DNA of 64,000 nucleotides, from positions 519,001 to 583,000 of the forward strand of contig JACKPC010000002.1 in NCBI GenBank assembly GCA_024233835.1, given 5' to 3'. Below, one piece after another: positions 17,578-25,656 of this stretch. Under the pieces are notes generated by a model. It made no database searches. It was not told the DNA's origin and saw only the letters and a program-made list of their open reading frames with translations. Position 1 is the stretch's first letter. The number at the start of each line of letters is the position of its first letter. A program made the translations under genes and the position numbers. The stretch is from Leptospiraceae bacterium. Its GTDB lineage: Bacteria; Spirochaetota; Leptospiria; Leptospirales; Leptospiraceae.

Positions 17578-18344
17578 GAAGAAGCCATTTTCGTTTTTAG
17601 CTCTTCTAATTCTTTTTCCAAACGATCAGCTCTTGCTTTCTCTGCTTCAGCTCTTGCTTTCTCTGCTTCAGCTCTTGCTTTCTCTTCTTCGGCTTGTGTA
17701 AAAACAATTTCTCCACTTGGATAAAAAAAACGAAGATACAAATCTTCATCAAGATAAGTTCCTCTCCAGGAACCTAACTTGTAGCCAAGTACCTTACTTT
17801 CCATTCTTCCATCTTCATCCGGAGATATCTCTTCATAACCAGATCCGGTTAATTTCCATCCATATAACTTATTCTCATCGTGATCAAAACAGAAGTATTC
17901 TCCTGTTTTAAAAATCTTTTCGTAAATCTTCTTTTTTCTACCCAGATCCTCTTTTTTTGTACTCGGAGATAAAAGTTCTATGATAACATCAGGGTATTTT
18001 CCATCTTCCACCCATGCTACCCATTTACCACGATTAGGATCAATCCTCGCACCCTCAACATAAAAGAAATCCGGACCCTTATAGTCCCTATTCTTTACCT
18101 GCTGTAGACTATAGTAGACGAACATATTCCCACCTACAAAATAGTCCTCCTTCTTTCCCTTCTCGGTTTTCACCATATCAATTAAAAAATTAATCTGGAC
18201 TCGATGCCATACATCTTCCAAGGGTTCTCCATCCTCCTCAGGTAAATCCAGGCTCAAAAGCTCTTCCACCAACTCTTCATCAGTCTTTTCCCAATATTCG
18301 CGGGAATCAAAAGCCTCAGATTTCTTTGCAGCAGCAGTTGACAT
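17574..18344 (-). CDS. Uma2 family protein (DUF820, PD-(D/E)XK nuclease fold) with a repeat tail
   Basis: A 256-residue protein of the Uma2 family, predicted nucleases whose biological role is unknown. The core motifs are PDFFYVEGAR, then PDVIIELLSPSTKKEDLGRK (the D…E…K catalytic pattern), then YFCFDHDENKLYGW. The C terminus is a charged coiled coil built from three tandem EKARAEA units followed by a leucine heptad segment. The ATG lies about two bases from the predicted transcription start of a strong promoter and has no Shine-Dalgarno, so the message may be leaderless. Confidence 0.85.
   Translation of the reverse strand: MSTAAAKKSEAFDSREYWEKTDEELVEELLSLDLPEEDGEPLEDVWHRVQINFLIDMVKTEKGKKEDYFVGGNMFVYYSLQQVKNRDYKGPDFFYVEGARIDPNRGKWVAWVEDGKYPDVIIELLSPSTKKEDLGRKKKIYEKIFKTGEYFCFDHDENKLYGWKLTGSGYEEISPDEDGRMESKVLGYKLGSWRGTYLDEDLYLRFFYPSGEIVFTQAEEEKARAEAEKARAEAEKARADRLEKELEELKTKMASS
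17628..17690 (-). repeat. Three tandem 21-bp units in the Uma2 gene
   Basis: Three consecutive 21-bp units (the third with one visible mismatch) encode EKARAEA repeats in the coiled-coil tail. Unit number could vary between strains by slippage without breaking the frame. Confidence 0.85.
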
Positions 18345-18352
18345 AATAATGT

Positions 18353-18381
18353 AGTGTAAAAGAGAAAAAAAGACCTGTCAA
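18353..18381 (-). promoter_or_regulatory. Sigma-70-type promoter of the Uma2 gene
   Basis: On the minus strand TTGACA (18376-18381), a 17-base spacer and TACACT (18353-18358). Transcription is expected near 18346 while the ATG begins at 18344, which predicts a leaderless or nearly leaderless message. Confidence 0.68.
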
Positions 18382-18389
18382 TCTATTTA

Positions 18390-18965
18390 TTAAAGGTAAT
18401 AGGGATTAATGAACTTGTTTACAATTAAATCCAGTTCTTCTTCGAGTCTAAATATATCCAATTCATTTTTTTTAAGGGATGTTTTGACATTTTCAATATC
18501 TTTTTTATCGGTACGATCGGAATTTTCCAGAGCATGGAGCTTTTTTCGTTTTCCAATTTTCGCATGAAGCAAATGCTTTAATTCATCCCACTTCTTATTC
18601 AACTGTTCGATAAATTCTTCTGTAGGTTTGTATAAAGCGGGAGACATCCTTTCACCATATTTTGAAATAATTACCGGATCAATTTTTTCTTGAAAAAACT
18701 CAGTCTGGGCAAAGCGCTCGATTTGAAGAGTATGAACGATAGCTACCTGAAAGCCAGCTTTATAGATATTATTTGCAATAACAGCACTATAAATCCCTTT
18801 ATTCTCCAGAATACATATCCAATTATTAGAAAGAGATTTTACGAATTGTTTAATCTCGACTTCATTATGATTATATCTTTTAATATCATATTTCTGGCTG
18901 TAGTCTCTTGGAAACGCAGCTACAAAATGTTCTTTAGACAGTTCTATACCAATAAACTTTTTCAT
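18390..18965 (-). pseudogene. IS110-family transposase, N-terminal fragment
   Basis: A 191-residue frame matching the DEDD (RuvC-like) N-terminal domain of IS110-family recombinases: IGIELSKEHF, then WICILENKGIY, YKAGFQVAIVHTLQIERFAQ and KIDPVIISKYG, followed by a charged coiled-coil segment. It stops where the C-terminal Transposase_20 domain with the catalytic serine should begin, so roughly half is missing. The DEDD residues also differ: Glu8 for the first Asp, Glu54 kept, Asp96 kept, Ile99 at the last Asp. It is therefore almost certainly unable to transpose. The frame is nonetheless free of stops, so recent truncation or domestication are both possible. An in-frame TTG upstream (19007) could lengthen it by 14 residues. 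Confidence 0.75.
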
Positions 18966-19062
18966 ACCTTCCGTTATAAGCAGTTTTAAAATTAGAAGTA
19001 TTGACAATACTACAGAGTCGATTATTTTTTGCTATGCCTTTTTTATTTAGAAGGTAAGATAG

Positions 19063-19068
19063 TATAAA
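19063..19068 (+). promoter_or_regulatory. Candidate -10 element for the secreted-protein gene
   Basis: TATAAA within AGTATAAAAT lies about 40 bases before the ATG at 19110. No convincing -35 was seen, so this is a weak call. Confidence 0.3.
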
Positions 19069-19109
19069 ATAAATGAAATTAATTAACCAATAAATCCGAG
19101 AATAGAACT

Positions 19110-20009
19110 ATGAAACTGAAACTATTACCTGCACTAAGTATCCTATTTGCCATCAGCCTCTACGCTCAGGACAACTCAAAGGGCGTTCTCACCGGTGTGG
19201 GAGATGCCAATTGGGGCATGAGTTACGAGAAGCTTCGGGAACAAATCATATCCATCGCTACCGATCCTAAAAGTACAGAAAATGTTAGCATCGTTTTCGA
19301 AGAAAAGGATAAGCTCTTACATGTTAAACGTAACGGGATCGACTATTTTTATCGATTTTATGAAACTCCCCAATTGGTGAAAGATCTCAATAAAAAAGAA
19401 GAAGGGAAACCGGAAGAAGCCTCCCTTAAAGAAAGTATTGAGGGGGCCAGCCTGTATTCCGTTGGAGTTCTGTTTTATCCGGTAGAAAGTGACCTGATGA
19501 AATATAGACTGGAACAAAAGTTTGGAAAATCAACGAAAGAGCTTAAAGATGAAAAATCGAACCCGGTTGCTACAGTCTGGGATTTAAGTTCCGGAAGCAC
19601 AAACGAAGATGAAGAGCTTAAAAATCGTATCAAAGAGCGCTACGGAAAGACAACTAAAGCAGATTTAGACCTGAGTAAGGTTTCCGGGGCTAAAGAATAC
19701 GATCTAAAAGATGGAAAGTCACTCGGAAAATCCAATCTTGATGGTGGATTCCTTCTACAATGGAATGAACCCTATCAACAAAAGACTTTTACCCGTAGGC
19801 TGGATTATATGAGTGCAAAACTCATCAATTCAATCAGCCGCGATCATAAATACTATTATTCAGCAAAAGAAATCGATACACTTCTGAAATTACAGGATCT
19901 GTTCGGAAGAACAGGATTGGGAGCAAGTAGTTCCGGAACCAGTTCAAACCCGGGAACTACGACTACGAATCCAGCAGAACCTGAACCAACCGGACCAACA
20001 AATCCCTAA
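19110..20009 (+). CDS. Secreted or periplasmic protein of unknown function
   Basis: A 299-residue protein with a signal peptide (hydrophobic residues 4-18 ending LYAQ, consistent with signal peptidase I cleavage after Ala). The body contains GDANWGMSYEKLREQI, reminiscent of periplasmic proteins that begin with a 'WGMS.e.l' motif, and a charged region rich in Lys and Glu. The last 30 residues are a low-complexity Ser/Thr/Pro/Gly tail (GTSSNPGTTTTNPAEPEP). I do not recognise a catalytic domain. It stands alone, converging with the DUF1574-like gene one base away. Confidence 0.7.
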   Translation: MKLKLLPALSILFAISLYAQDNSKGVLTGVGDANWGMSYEKLREQIISIATDPKSTENVSIVFEEKDKLLHVKRNGIDYFYRFYETPQLVKDLNKKEEGKPEEASLKESIEGASLYSVGVLFYPVESDLMKYRLEQKFGKSTKELKDEKSNPVATVWDLSSGSTNEDEELKNRIKERYGKTTKADLDLSKVSGAKEYDLKDGKSLGKSNLDGGFLLQWNEPYQQKTFTRRLDYMSAKLINSISRDHKYYYSAKEIDTLLKLQDLFGRTGLGASSSGTSSNPGTTTTNPAEPEPTGPTNP

Positions 20010-20010
20010 G

Positions 20011-21045
20011 CTAAGGTTTTCTTTTATTTTCATATTTCTCGAGCAGGTAAGAAGCCTGTTCGGGGAAACACAGGCTGGATTGATGGGAAGCATCATAAAA
20101 TATGTCGCAGTTAGATTCCCGGTTTAAATTCACATAAACCATTTTATATTTCTCCGTCAGGGCAATTAAACGTTTTTCCCAGGTATCTACTGTTTTGCGA
20201 TTATTATATTCCTTTCTGTATTCCATGTGTACTCTTGGCCAGACTAACACAACCTTCACTTCATTTTCTCTGGCTAACTTTAAAATTTCTTCAGTAAAGA
20301 AGAACTGAGTATCGTGGACCTGGAAATTATAAAAATATATTCCGGCCATTCTTCTGGCATCCTGTTTTAACTTCTTTTCATCATTTTTTATGTTTGTATA
20401 AGCTACCTGTTCTCCCCTATGTAAATTCAATATGGTAATATTAGGATTTTTATCAGAATCATACTGATATAAGGTTTTTCCTCGAAAACGTTCAAGCAAC
20501 AATTTGTAATCCAGATCTAATTTACGTATAGCAAAAAATTTATCCAGTAAAAATTCATATCTATCCTCTAAGGGAATCTGTTTCCAGTATTTTATTATGA
20601 AATCATCATCGGCCACCATCCTTAAAAAAGGATTATGTATAAGCCTTTTATTATCATCAAAACCTTCCGGACTAACAATGAAGATAAGAAGCTCCGGTTT
20701 CAATTTGGCTTGAATTATCTTCTCAAACCAGAACAGGGTATAAGCCGGAACAGACTGAGGTCCGGAAAAGTTATAGAATATCCAGTCTGTTTTATAAGGT
20801 TCTTTCAACAACTGGTCTGAGTACGCATAAGCTCTTGAATCTCCTGAAATAATCGCGAGTCTTTTATTAATATGCTCATATTCCTTCTGCAATTTAGGAA
20901 ACAGGTATTGTCTTCTATGTATAAAATATACGATATTTCCTTCCTGAACAAATTCTTTAAAAAAAGGAAGTGTAAATACTTTATCGAAAGCGAAAAAGAG
21001 TAAAAGAATCAGGATTGGATAATAAATATAGATCTTATTCTTCAT
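20011..21045 (-). CDS. DUF1574-like SGNH-type membrane protein, MBOAT partner
   Basis: A 344-residue protein with one N-terminal membrane anchor (residues 6-22) and a long extracytoplasmic part. It carries an SGNH-hydrolase-like pair of motifs, IISGDSRAYA (GDS nucleophile) and YDASHQS (DxxH) near the C terminus. It resembles the Leptospira DUF1574 proteins and, in layout, the AlgJ/AlgX/DltD partners of MBOAT acyltransferases. The MBOAT gene lies nine bases upstream on the same strand. The inferred role is moving an acyl group from the membrane protein to a surface polymer. AAGG precedes the ATG by seven bases. Confidence 0.75.
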   Translation of the reverse strand: MKNKIYIYYPILILLLFFAFDKVFTLPFFKEFVQEGNIVYFIHRRQYLFPKLQKEYEHINKRLAIISGDSRAYAYSDQLLKEPYKTDWIFYNFSGPQSVPAYTLFWFEKIIQAKLKPELLIFIVSPEGFDDNKRLIHNPFLRMVADDDFIIKYWKQIPLEDRYEFLLDKFFAIRKLDLDYKLLLERFRGKTLYQYDSDKNPNITILNLHRGEQVAYTNIKNDEKKLKQDARRMAGIYFYNFQVHDTQFFFTEEILKLARENEVKVVLVWPRVHMEYRKEYNNRKTVDTWEKRLIALTEKYKMVYVNLNRESNCDIFYDASHQSSLCFPEQASYLLEKYENKRKP

Positions 21046-21054
21046 GATGAAACC

Positions 21055-22473
21055 TTAAAACTTGGAGTAAAAAAAATCCATATTTCCACTCTGATTGGAA
21101 ATTAGAATTAAAATGATAATGAGTGATAAAATAGGTAATACAAAGATTTCTTTCTTTCTAAATTTCTGAAACCAGGCCGGCCATTCCTGAATAGCATGAA
21201 AGAAAAATGTAAAAAGCATTATGTATAAAATAGTTTCTACGTTAAGTAGATTCCGACCCTGAGAAAAAGTAAATATATTTCGAAGAACTGCAAAAGCTGT
21301 TTTCAGATCCCGGGTAAAAAACATAACCCAGGTCACCATATAGGCATTCAAAAAAAATAGATAAGAAACTATAGGTTTTACATACGGAATAGATGGAAAT
21401 AAACGAAATCCTTTATCGTTAAAAAACCGTTCAATGCTAATAAGTATACCAGTTAAAAGTCCCCAGAATACATAATTCACATTAGCACCGTGCCAGAGTC
21501 CTCCCAGAGTAAAAGTCACTACGAGATTATATACATTTCTCCATTCAGAACATCGTGAACCACCCAGAGGAATATAAATATAATCACGAATCCAAAAAGA
21601 AAAAGTAAGATGCCATCTACGCCAAAAATCTCCAAAACCGGTCATAAAAAATGGGGCTTTAAAGTTTTCAGGCAAATTGAAGCCCAATAACTTAGCCATA
21701 CCCCTTGCCATATCAGTAAGACCCGAAAAATCCAGGTATAGATGAACAGCAAATGCATAGGAAGTTAGAAGTAAAGCTATTCCTGAATATTCATTGGGTT
21801 TTGCAAAAACAGGATAAATAATGGAAGCCACCGTCCCTGAAAGAATGATTTTCTTTAATATACCGGAAAGGACAAGCCAGATTCCATTAAACATATTTTC
21901 CTTGATAAATACAGGTTCATCCAATTGCTTACGAATTTCAGTATAACGCAAAATCGGTCCGGCTATCATAATAGGGAAAAAGAGAATATAACTAAAATAT
22001 TCATATAGTCCGGGTCTCTCTTCGATTTTACCTTTTTTAAGATCAACTGCAAGAGAAATTAATTGAAACGAATAATAACTAATAGTAAGGGGAAGAATAA
22101 TTTCAAAAGATTTTATATGTAATAAACTGGAAAAATACTGGTTAAGGGATGTTTTCTGGCTTAATATTTCAATTCCACTTACAGTCCCTATCAGTTCCAT
22201 AAAAAAATAAAAATATTTAAAAAGCCCAAGATTAACCAGGTTAAAACCAACACTATACAAGAGAAAGTTTTTTGAATTATAAAACTTTTTTTGCAGGTAA
22301 TAGTTTATAAGAATAACGAAATATAAGTGAAATAAGAAGTTAACACTAAATGAAGCATAAAAAAAACTCGATCCTATAAATAATAAATGCCTTCGAAATC
22401 GAATCGGAGTATTCCAATAAACCAAATAGAATAAGAGAAAAAAAAGAACAAACGAGAAATTTACAAAACTCAA
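21055..22473 (-). CDS. MBOAT family O-acyltransferase (AlgI/PatA-like)
   Basis: A 472-residue polytopic inner-membrane protein of the membrane-bound O-acyltransferase family. The hallmark segment GFGDFWRRWHLTFSFW is followed by RDYIYIPLGGSR and by GGLWHGANVNYVFWG, whose His is the expected catalytic residue. It probably transfers acyl groups (commonly acetyl) across the membrane to an exported glycan. The start is TTG with AAGGA about seven bases upstream; the next Met would cut off the first helices. It pairs with the DUF1574-like gene that follows. An inverted repeat lies just upstream. Confidence 0.92.
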   Translation of the reverse strand: MSFVNFSFVLFFLLFYLVYWNTPIRFRRHLLFIGSSFFYASFSVNFLFHLYFVILINYYLQKKFYNSKNFLLYSVGFNLVNLGLFKYFYFFMELIGTVSGIEILSQKTSLNQYFSSLLHIKSFEIILPLTISYYSFQLISLAVDLKKGKIEERPGLYEYFSYILFFPIMIAGPILRYTEIRKQLDEPVFIKENMFNGIWLVLSGILKKIILSGTVASIIYPVFAKPNEYSGIALLLTSYAFAVHLYLDFSGLTDMARGMAKLLGFNLPENFKAPFFMTGFGDFWRRWHLTFSFWIRDYIYIPLGGSRCSEWRNVYNLVVTFTLGGLWHGANVNYVFWGLLTGILISIERFFNDKGFRLFPSIPYVKPIVSYLFFLNAYMVTWVMFFTRDLKTAFAVLRNIFTFSQGRNLLNVETILYIMLFTFFFHAIQEWPAWFQKFRKKEIFVLPILSLIIILILISNQSGNMDFFYSKF

Positions 22474-22485
22474 ATCAAATCCTTT

Positions 22486-22520
22486 TCACGTGGTAAACAA
22501 AAGATTCTGTCACCACGTGA
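22486..22520. promoter_or_regulatory. Spaced palindrome TCACGTGGT-N17-ACCACGTGA
   Basis: A perfect nine-base inverted repeat (22486-22494 and 22512-22520) lies in the 59-bp gap between the pseudouridine synthase stop and the MBOAT start. It could be an operator for the MBOAT operon, or a stem terminating the upstream gene. No T tract follows on the minus strand (it reads AAAAGGATTTG), which argues against a classical terminator; those bases are the MBOAT ribosome site. Confidence 0.5.
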
Positions 22521-22532
22521 GTTAACCACTAT

Positions 22533-24245
22533 CTAATAAGAAAGGATCTCTTCCTTGGATACTTCTTTATATTCTCCCTCTTTCAGGTCAAGGTCTTCTA
22601 ATTTCAAATTTCCAATTCGAATCCTCTGGAGATCCAAAACATCAGAACCAATTACTTCAAACATTCTGTGTAATTGCCTTTTTTTTCCTTCCTGAAGAGT
22701 AACAAGAACTATCCCTTCTTCAACATTCTCAATTACCACCTTTTTAGCCCTTAAAAAGTCTCCCCCCTCTTCAACGCCTCTCAAAAAGGTTGAAACCAGG
22801 AAAGATTCTTCCGGACAGGGAGAAATTTTTAAACGATACTCTTTCTCAACATGGTAAGAAGGATGGGTAAGTTTATAGATAAAATCACCATCAGAGGAGA
22901 AGATCATCAGACCTCTTGAATTCAGATCTAACCTTCCGGCAATATTCAACCTGCGAAAATGTTCAGGAAGTAAATTCAAAACTGTTTTCTCGTGGTGAAC
23001 ATCCATATGTGAACAAAGATAACCTACAGGCTTATTTAGAATTAGCACCTGATCTTTAAGGATGGGTTTTACTAGCATGTCATCAAACTTAACCTCATCT
23101 TCCGGGTTTATACGTGTGGAGAAATCTGTAACTACCTGTCCGTTCACACTAATGCGTCCGGAAGTAATAAATTCTTCAACATTTCTTCTCGCTCCATATC
23201 CACAACGAGCCAAATACCGATTAATTCTCATGGGCTTTAACTCATCATCACCCTCTTCCGTAGACCGGGATTCGGCTAACAGTCCGTTTCGTTCTCCTTC
23301 CAGTTCATTTAACAGCTTCCAGCGTCCTTCTTTTTCCTGATTTTTATTTTCTTCAAACTCATCTAAAGGCTTGATGCGAATTTTTTTCTTTTCTGTGGAC
23401 TTCTTAGGACCTGCTGGTTCATCCTTAAAATTACTTTTGAAGTTTTCGATGGCATTCTTATAAACTTTAAAATTCTTTTCTTCCCTATCGCGATTTCGAT
23501 AACCGCCTTCTCGGCTACCTCCATCTTCTCTTCTGCCACGGAAACCACCTTCTCGACGACCTCCATCTTCTCTTCTGCCACGGAAACCACCTTCTCGGTT
23601 ACCTCCATCTTCTCTTCTGCCACGGAAACCACCTTCTCGACGACCTCCATCTTCTCTTCTGCCACGGAAACCACCTTCCCGGCTACCTCCATCTTCTCTT
23701 CTGCCACGGAAACCACCTTCCCGGCTACCTCCGTCTTCTCTTCTGCCACGGAAACCACCTTCTCGGTTACCTCCATCTTCTCTTCTGCCACGGAAACCAC
23801 CTTCCCGACGACCTCCCTCTTCTCTTCTGCCACGGAAACCACCTTCCCGACGACCTCCGTCTTCTCTTCTGCCACGGAAACCACCTTCCCGGCTACCTCC
23901 ATCTTCTCTTCTTCCACGGAAACCACCTTCCCGGCTACCTCCATCTTCTCTTCTGCCACGGAAACCGCCTTCTCGACGACCTCCGTCTTCTCTTCTGCCA
24001 CGGAAACCACCTTCCCGGCTACCTCCGTCTTCTCTTCTTCCACGAAAACCGCCTTCTCGGCGAGAATCATTGTTCTTCTTAAATCCTGCTTCTTTTCTGA
24101 ATTCACCATCCCGGTGGAATTCATCTTTTTTATGAAAACCTTCTTCATCTCGAGAAGATTTCTCTTTCCAATTCTTGTTTTCAGAGAAATCCCTCTTAAA
24201 ATTTTTTTTTCCGAAAGCTGGTTTTCTACTTCTGTGTTCACCCAT
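22533..24245 (-). CDS. RsuA/RluB-family pseudouridine synthase with an N-terminal RG-rich repeat domain
   Basis: A 570-residue enzyme expected to convert uridine to pseudouridine in rRNA. The last 230 residues are canonical: an S4 RNA-binding domain from Met339 (RINRYLARCGYGARRNVEE), a linker and the catalytic domain with AGRLDLNSRGL (Asp440 the likely nucleophile) and KPVGYLCS. The N-terminal 338 residues are unusual. Residues 1-60 are highly charged, and residues 62-243 are 13 tandem 14-residue units of the form xREGGFRGRREDGG, followed by one degenerate unit and a lysine-rich linker. Such RG/RGG repeats bind RNA and promote condensates in other proteins. Normal family members lack this. 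A hairpin lies before the start. Confidence 0.9.
   Translation of the reverse strand: MGEHRSRKPAFGKKNFKRDFSENKNWKEKSSRDEEGFHKKDEFHRDGEFRKEAGFKKNNDSRREGGFRGRREDGGSREGGFRGRREDGGRREGGFRGRREDGGSREGGFRGRREDGGSREGGFRGRREDGGRREGGFRGRREEGGRREGGFRGRREDGGNREGGFRGRREDGGSREGGFRGRREDGGSREGGFRGRREDGGRREGGFRGRREDGGNREGGFRGRREDGGRREGGFRGRREDGGSREGGYRNRDREEKNFKVYKNAIENFKSNFKDEPAGPKKSTEKKKIRIKPLDEFEENKNQEKEGRWKLLNELEGERNGLLAESRSTEEGDDELKPMRINRYLARCGYGARRNVEEFITSGRISVNGQVVTDFSTRINPEDEVKFDDMLVKPILKDQVLILNKPVGYLCSHMDVHHEKTVLNLLPEHFRRLNIAGRLDLNSRGLMIFSSDGDFIYKLTHPSYHVEKEYRLKISPCPEESFLVSTFLRGVEEGGDFLRAKKVVIENVEEGIVLVTLQEGKKRQLHRMFEVIGSDVLDLQRIRIGNLKLEDLDLKEGEYKEVSKEEILSY
23517..24062 (-). repeat. Tandem array of thirteen 42-bp units (RG-rich coding minisatellite)
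   Basis: Thirteen contiguous 42-bp units, nearly identical in DNA, encode the 14-residue RG-rich repeats of the pseudouridine synthase. The first position of each unit alternates among Arg, Ser and Asn, and one unit has Glu for Asp. A degenerate fourteenth unit follows at 23475-23516. The high DNA identity implies recent expansion or homogenisation, and copy number is likely to vary. Because the period is a multiple of three, a second frame is also open across the array. Confidence 0.95.
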
Positions 24246-24252
24246 AAATATT

Positions 24253-24277
24253 AATATTGTCCCCTCACGGGGATATT
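24253..24277 (-). promoter_or_regulatory. Hairpin in the leader of the pseudouridine synthase gene
   Basis: On the minus strand CCCC-GTGA-GGGG forms a tight stem, extended by AATAT/ATATT beyond a two-base bulge. It ends eight bases before the ATG and holds the only GAGGGG purine run within reach of the start. It could mask the ribosome site or stabilise the message. Function inferred only from position. Confidence 0.4.
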
Positions 24278-24409
24278 CCTTATTATTGTTTTGGTCAGCC
24301 TTTTTTGCATAGATCTATATTACAATAGAAAAATGCTTCTCCAAAATAAAAAACCCACCTGAGAAAAGTATTTTATCATTTCTAATACTATAAAAAGGGC
24401 ATTCCTGAA

Positions 24410-25057
24410 TTATAAAATTTCAGATTTTTCTTCATTTACTACATTCCCTAAACTATCTAACAAATAAAAGGTGATAACATTCTTTTTTAAATCCACCTCG
24501 ACAAAACAGGGATTATGGTTTCTATATAAAGTTCCGGAATTTATAATCACAATTTGATTTATTTTTCTCACCATTCTTTTATGTGAATGTCCGTTAATAA
24601 CAATAGAATACTCATTTTTCTGTATTAAATCCTGTAAATCGGAATTGGCTTCAAGGGCATAACCATAATCATCCGGATTAATTTTTACCATATCGTTCTG
24701 ATTTATACCATGACATAACAATATTCTTCCAAAATTCGAACTGTATTCCCTTGTTTTAGGTAATGATTTTAGATATTCCATGGAATCAAGACTCAGATCT
24801 CTTGTAGTTTCAGGCAAGGAACGCATTTCCTGTTCTAAAGCCCAGCGATCATGGTTGCCTGAAACTGTATCTACCCTTCTCCTTTTTAAAATATCGCAAC
24901 AAAGATTTGCATCTCCCGAACCGTCACAAATATCTCCTGTGCAAAGTATAGTTCTAACATTTTGAGAAAATAATCTATCTAAAGCAATTTGTAAAAATTT
25001 ATCTTCTGCGTGAACATCACCAATAATTCCAAAATGATTTAGTACATCCTTTTTCAT
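24410..25057 (-). CDS. Metallophosphoesterase, YfcE/MJ0936-like
   Basis: A 215-residue calcineurin-like phosphoesterase. The metal-binding motifs are all present: GIIGDVHAE (GDxH), CTGDICDG (GDxxD), SGNHDRWA (GNHD), INGHSHKR (GHSH) and a preceding LLCHG. The family hydrolyses phosphodiesters or phosphoproteins; the substrate here is unknown. The ATG at 25057 is preferred over an in-frame TTG at 25075 because AGAGG lies five bases upstream. It diverges from the flavin reductase gene. About 160 bp downstream of it, before the next gene on the same strand, hold only the leader hairpin and AT-rich sequence. Confidence 0.87.
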   Translation of the reverse strand: MKKDVLNHFGIIGDVHAEDKFLQIALDRLFSQNVRTILCTGDICDGSGDANLCCDILKRRRVDTVSGNHDRWALEQEMRSLPETTRDLSLDSMEYLKSLPKTREYSSNFGRILLCHGINQNDMVKINPDDYGYALEANSDLQDLIQKNEYSIVINGHSHKRMVRKINQIVIINSGTLYRNHNPCFVEVDLKKNVITFYLLDSLGNVVNEEKSEIL

Positions 25058-25132
25058 CACAACCTCTGGCATCAAATCTCGATCATTAAAAAAAAGACTC
25101 GAATTTAAAACTTGGACTATGATATTGGATAT

Positions 25133-25612
25133 ATGTCAATAAGTAACGAAGATTTCAAAAAAGCTCTATCAGCTTTCGCTTCCGGTGTAACCGTGATTAC
25201 CTATAAGGCAGGTGAAGAAATGGGTGGACTTACTGTAAGTAGTTTTGCTTCTCTTTCCTTAGAGCCTCCCCTGATTCTTTTCAATTTAAACAAATCTGCC
25301 ATCAGTCATGAAAAAATTTTAGAAACAAAATCCTTCGCTGTAAATATTCTTTCAGCAGATGGTGAAGATGTGTCTAATAAATTTGCAAGTTCTAAAGAAA
25401 ACAAACATGAGTTGGTTAAAAAAGTAGGGTATACAGTAAAAGAAACCGGTTCTCCTTTACTCAGGTCCTGCCTGGCTATCATGGACTGTTCACTCGAATC
25501 TGTATATGATGGTGGAGACCATTCTATAATAGTCGGCCGTGCACTGTATACAGATACCGATCCAACCAAAAGACCCCTCCTTTATTATAATCGGGCTTAT
25601 TATAAAATCTAA
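25133..25612 (+). CDS. Flavin reductase-like domain protein (FMN-binding split barrel)
   Basis: A 159-residue protein of the flavin reductase family (HpaC/RutF type), which binds FMN or FAD and reduces it with NAD(P)H, often for a partner monooxygenase. Characteristic segments are FKKALSAFASGVTVIT at the N terminus, GLTVSSFASLSLEPPLILF (flavin contact) and HSIIVGRAL near the end. No partner oxygenase gene is adjacent. The ATG at 25133 gives the usual N terminus; a TTG seven codons earlier is possible. Confidence 0.87.
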   Translation: MSISNEDFKKALSAFASGVTVITYKAGEEMGGLTVSSFASLSLEPPLILFNLNKSAISHEKILETKSFAVNILSADGEDVSNKFASSKENKHELVKKVGYTVKETGSPLLRSCLAIMDCSLESVYDGGDHSIIVGRALYTDTDPTKRPLLYYNRAYYKI

Positions 25613-25639
25613 TTTTTTCTGATTGAATTAATTTACCTG

Positions 25640-25645
25640 TATAAT
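25640..25645 (+). promoter_or_regulatory. Candidate -10 element of the secreted-protein gene at 25657
   Basis: A perfect TATAAT lies 11 bases before the ATG at 25657, which would give a nearly leaderless message; no Shine-Dalgarno is seen. The -35 region is poor. Confidence 0.35.
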
Positions 25646-25656
25646 ATTTTTTAAAT

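Noticed and set aside
23363..24241. A 292-codon minus-strand frame rich in VAEEKMEVAGKVVS-type repeats, parallel to the pseudouridine synthase
   Set aside because: It exists because the 42-bp array is a multiple of three and leaves another frame open. It has no recognisable domain, and the synthase frame has a clear S4 and catalytic domain.
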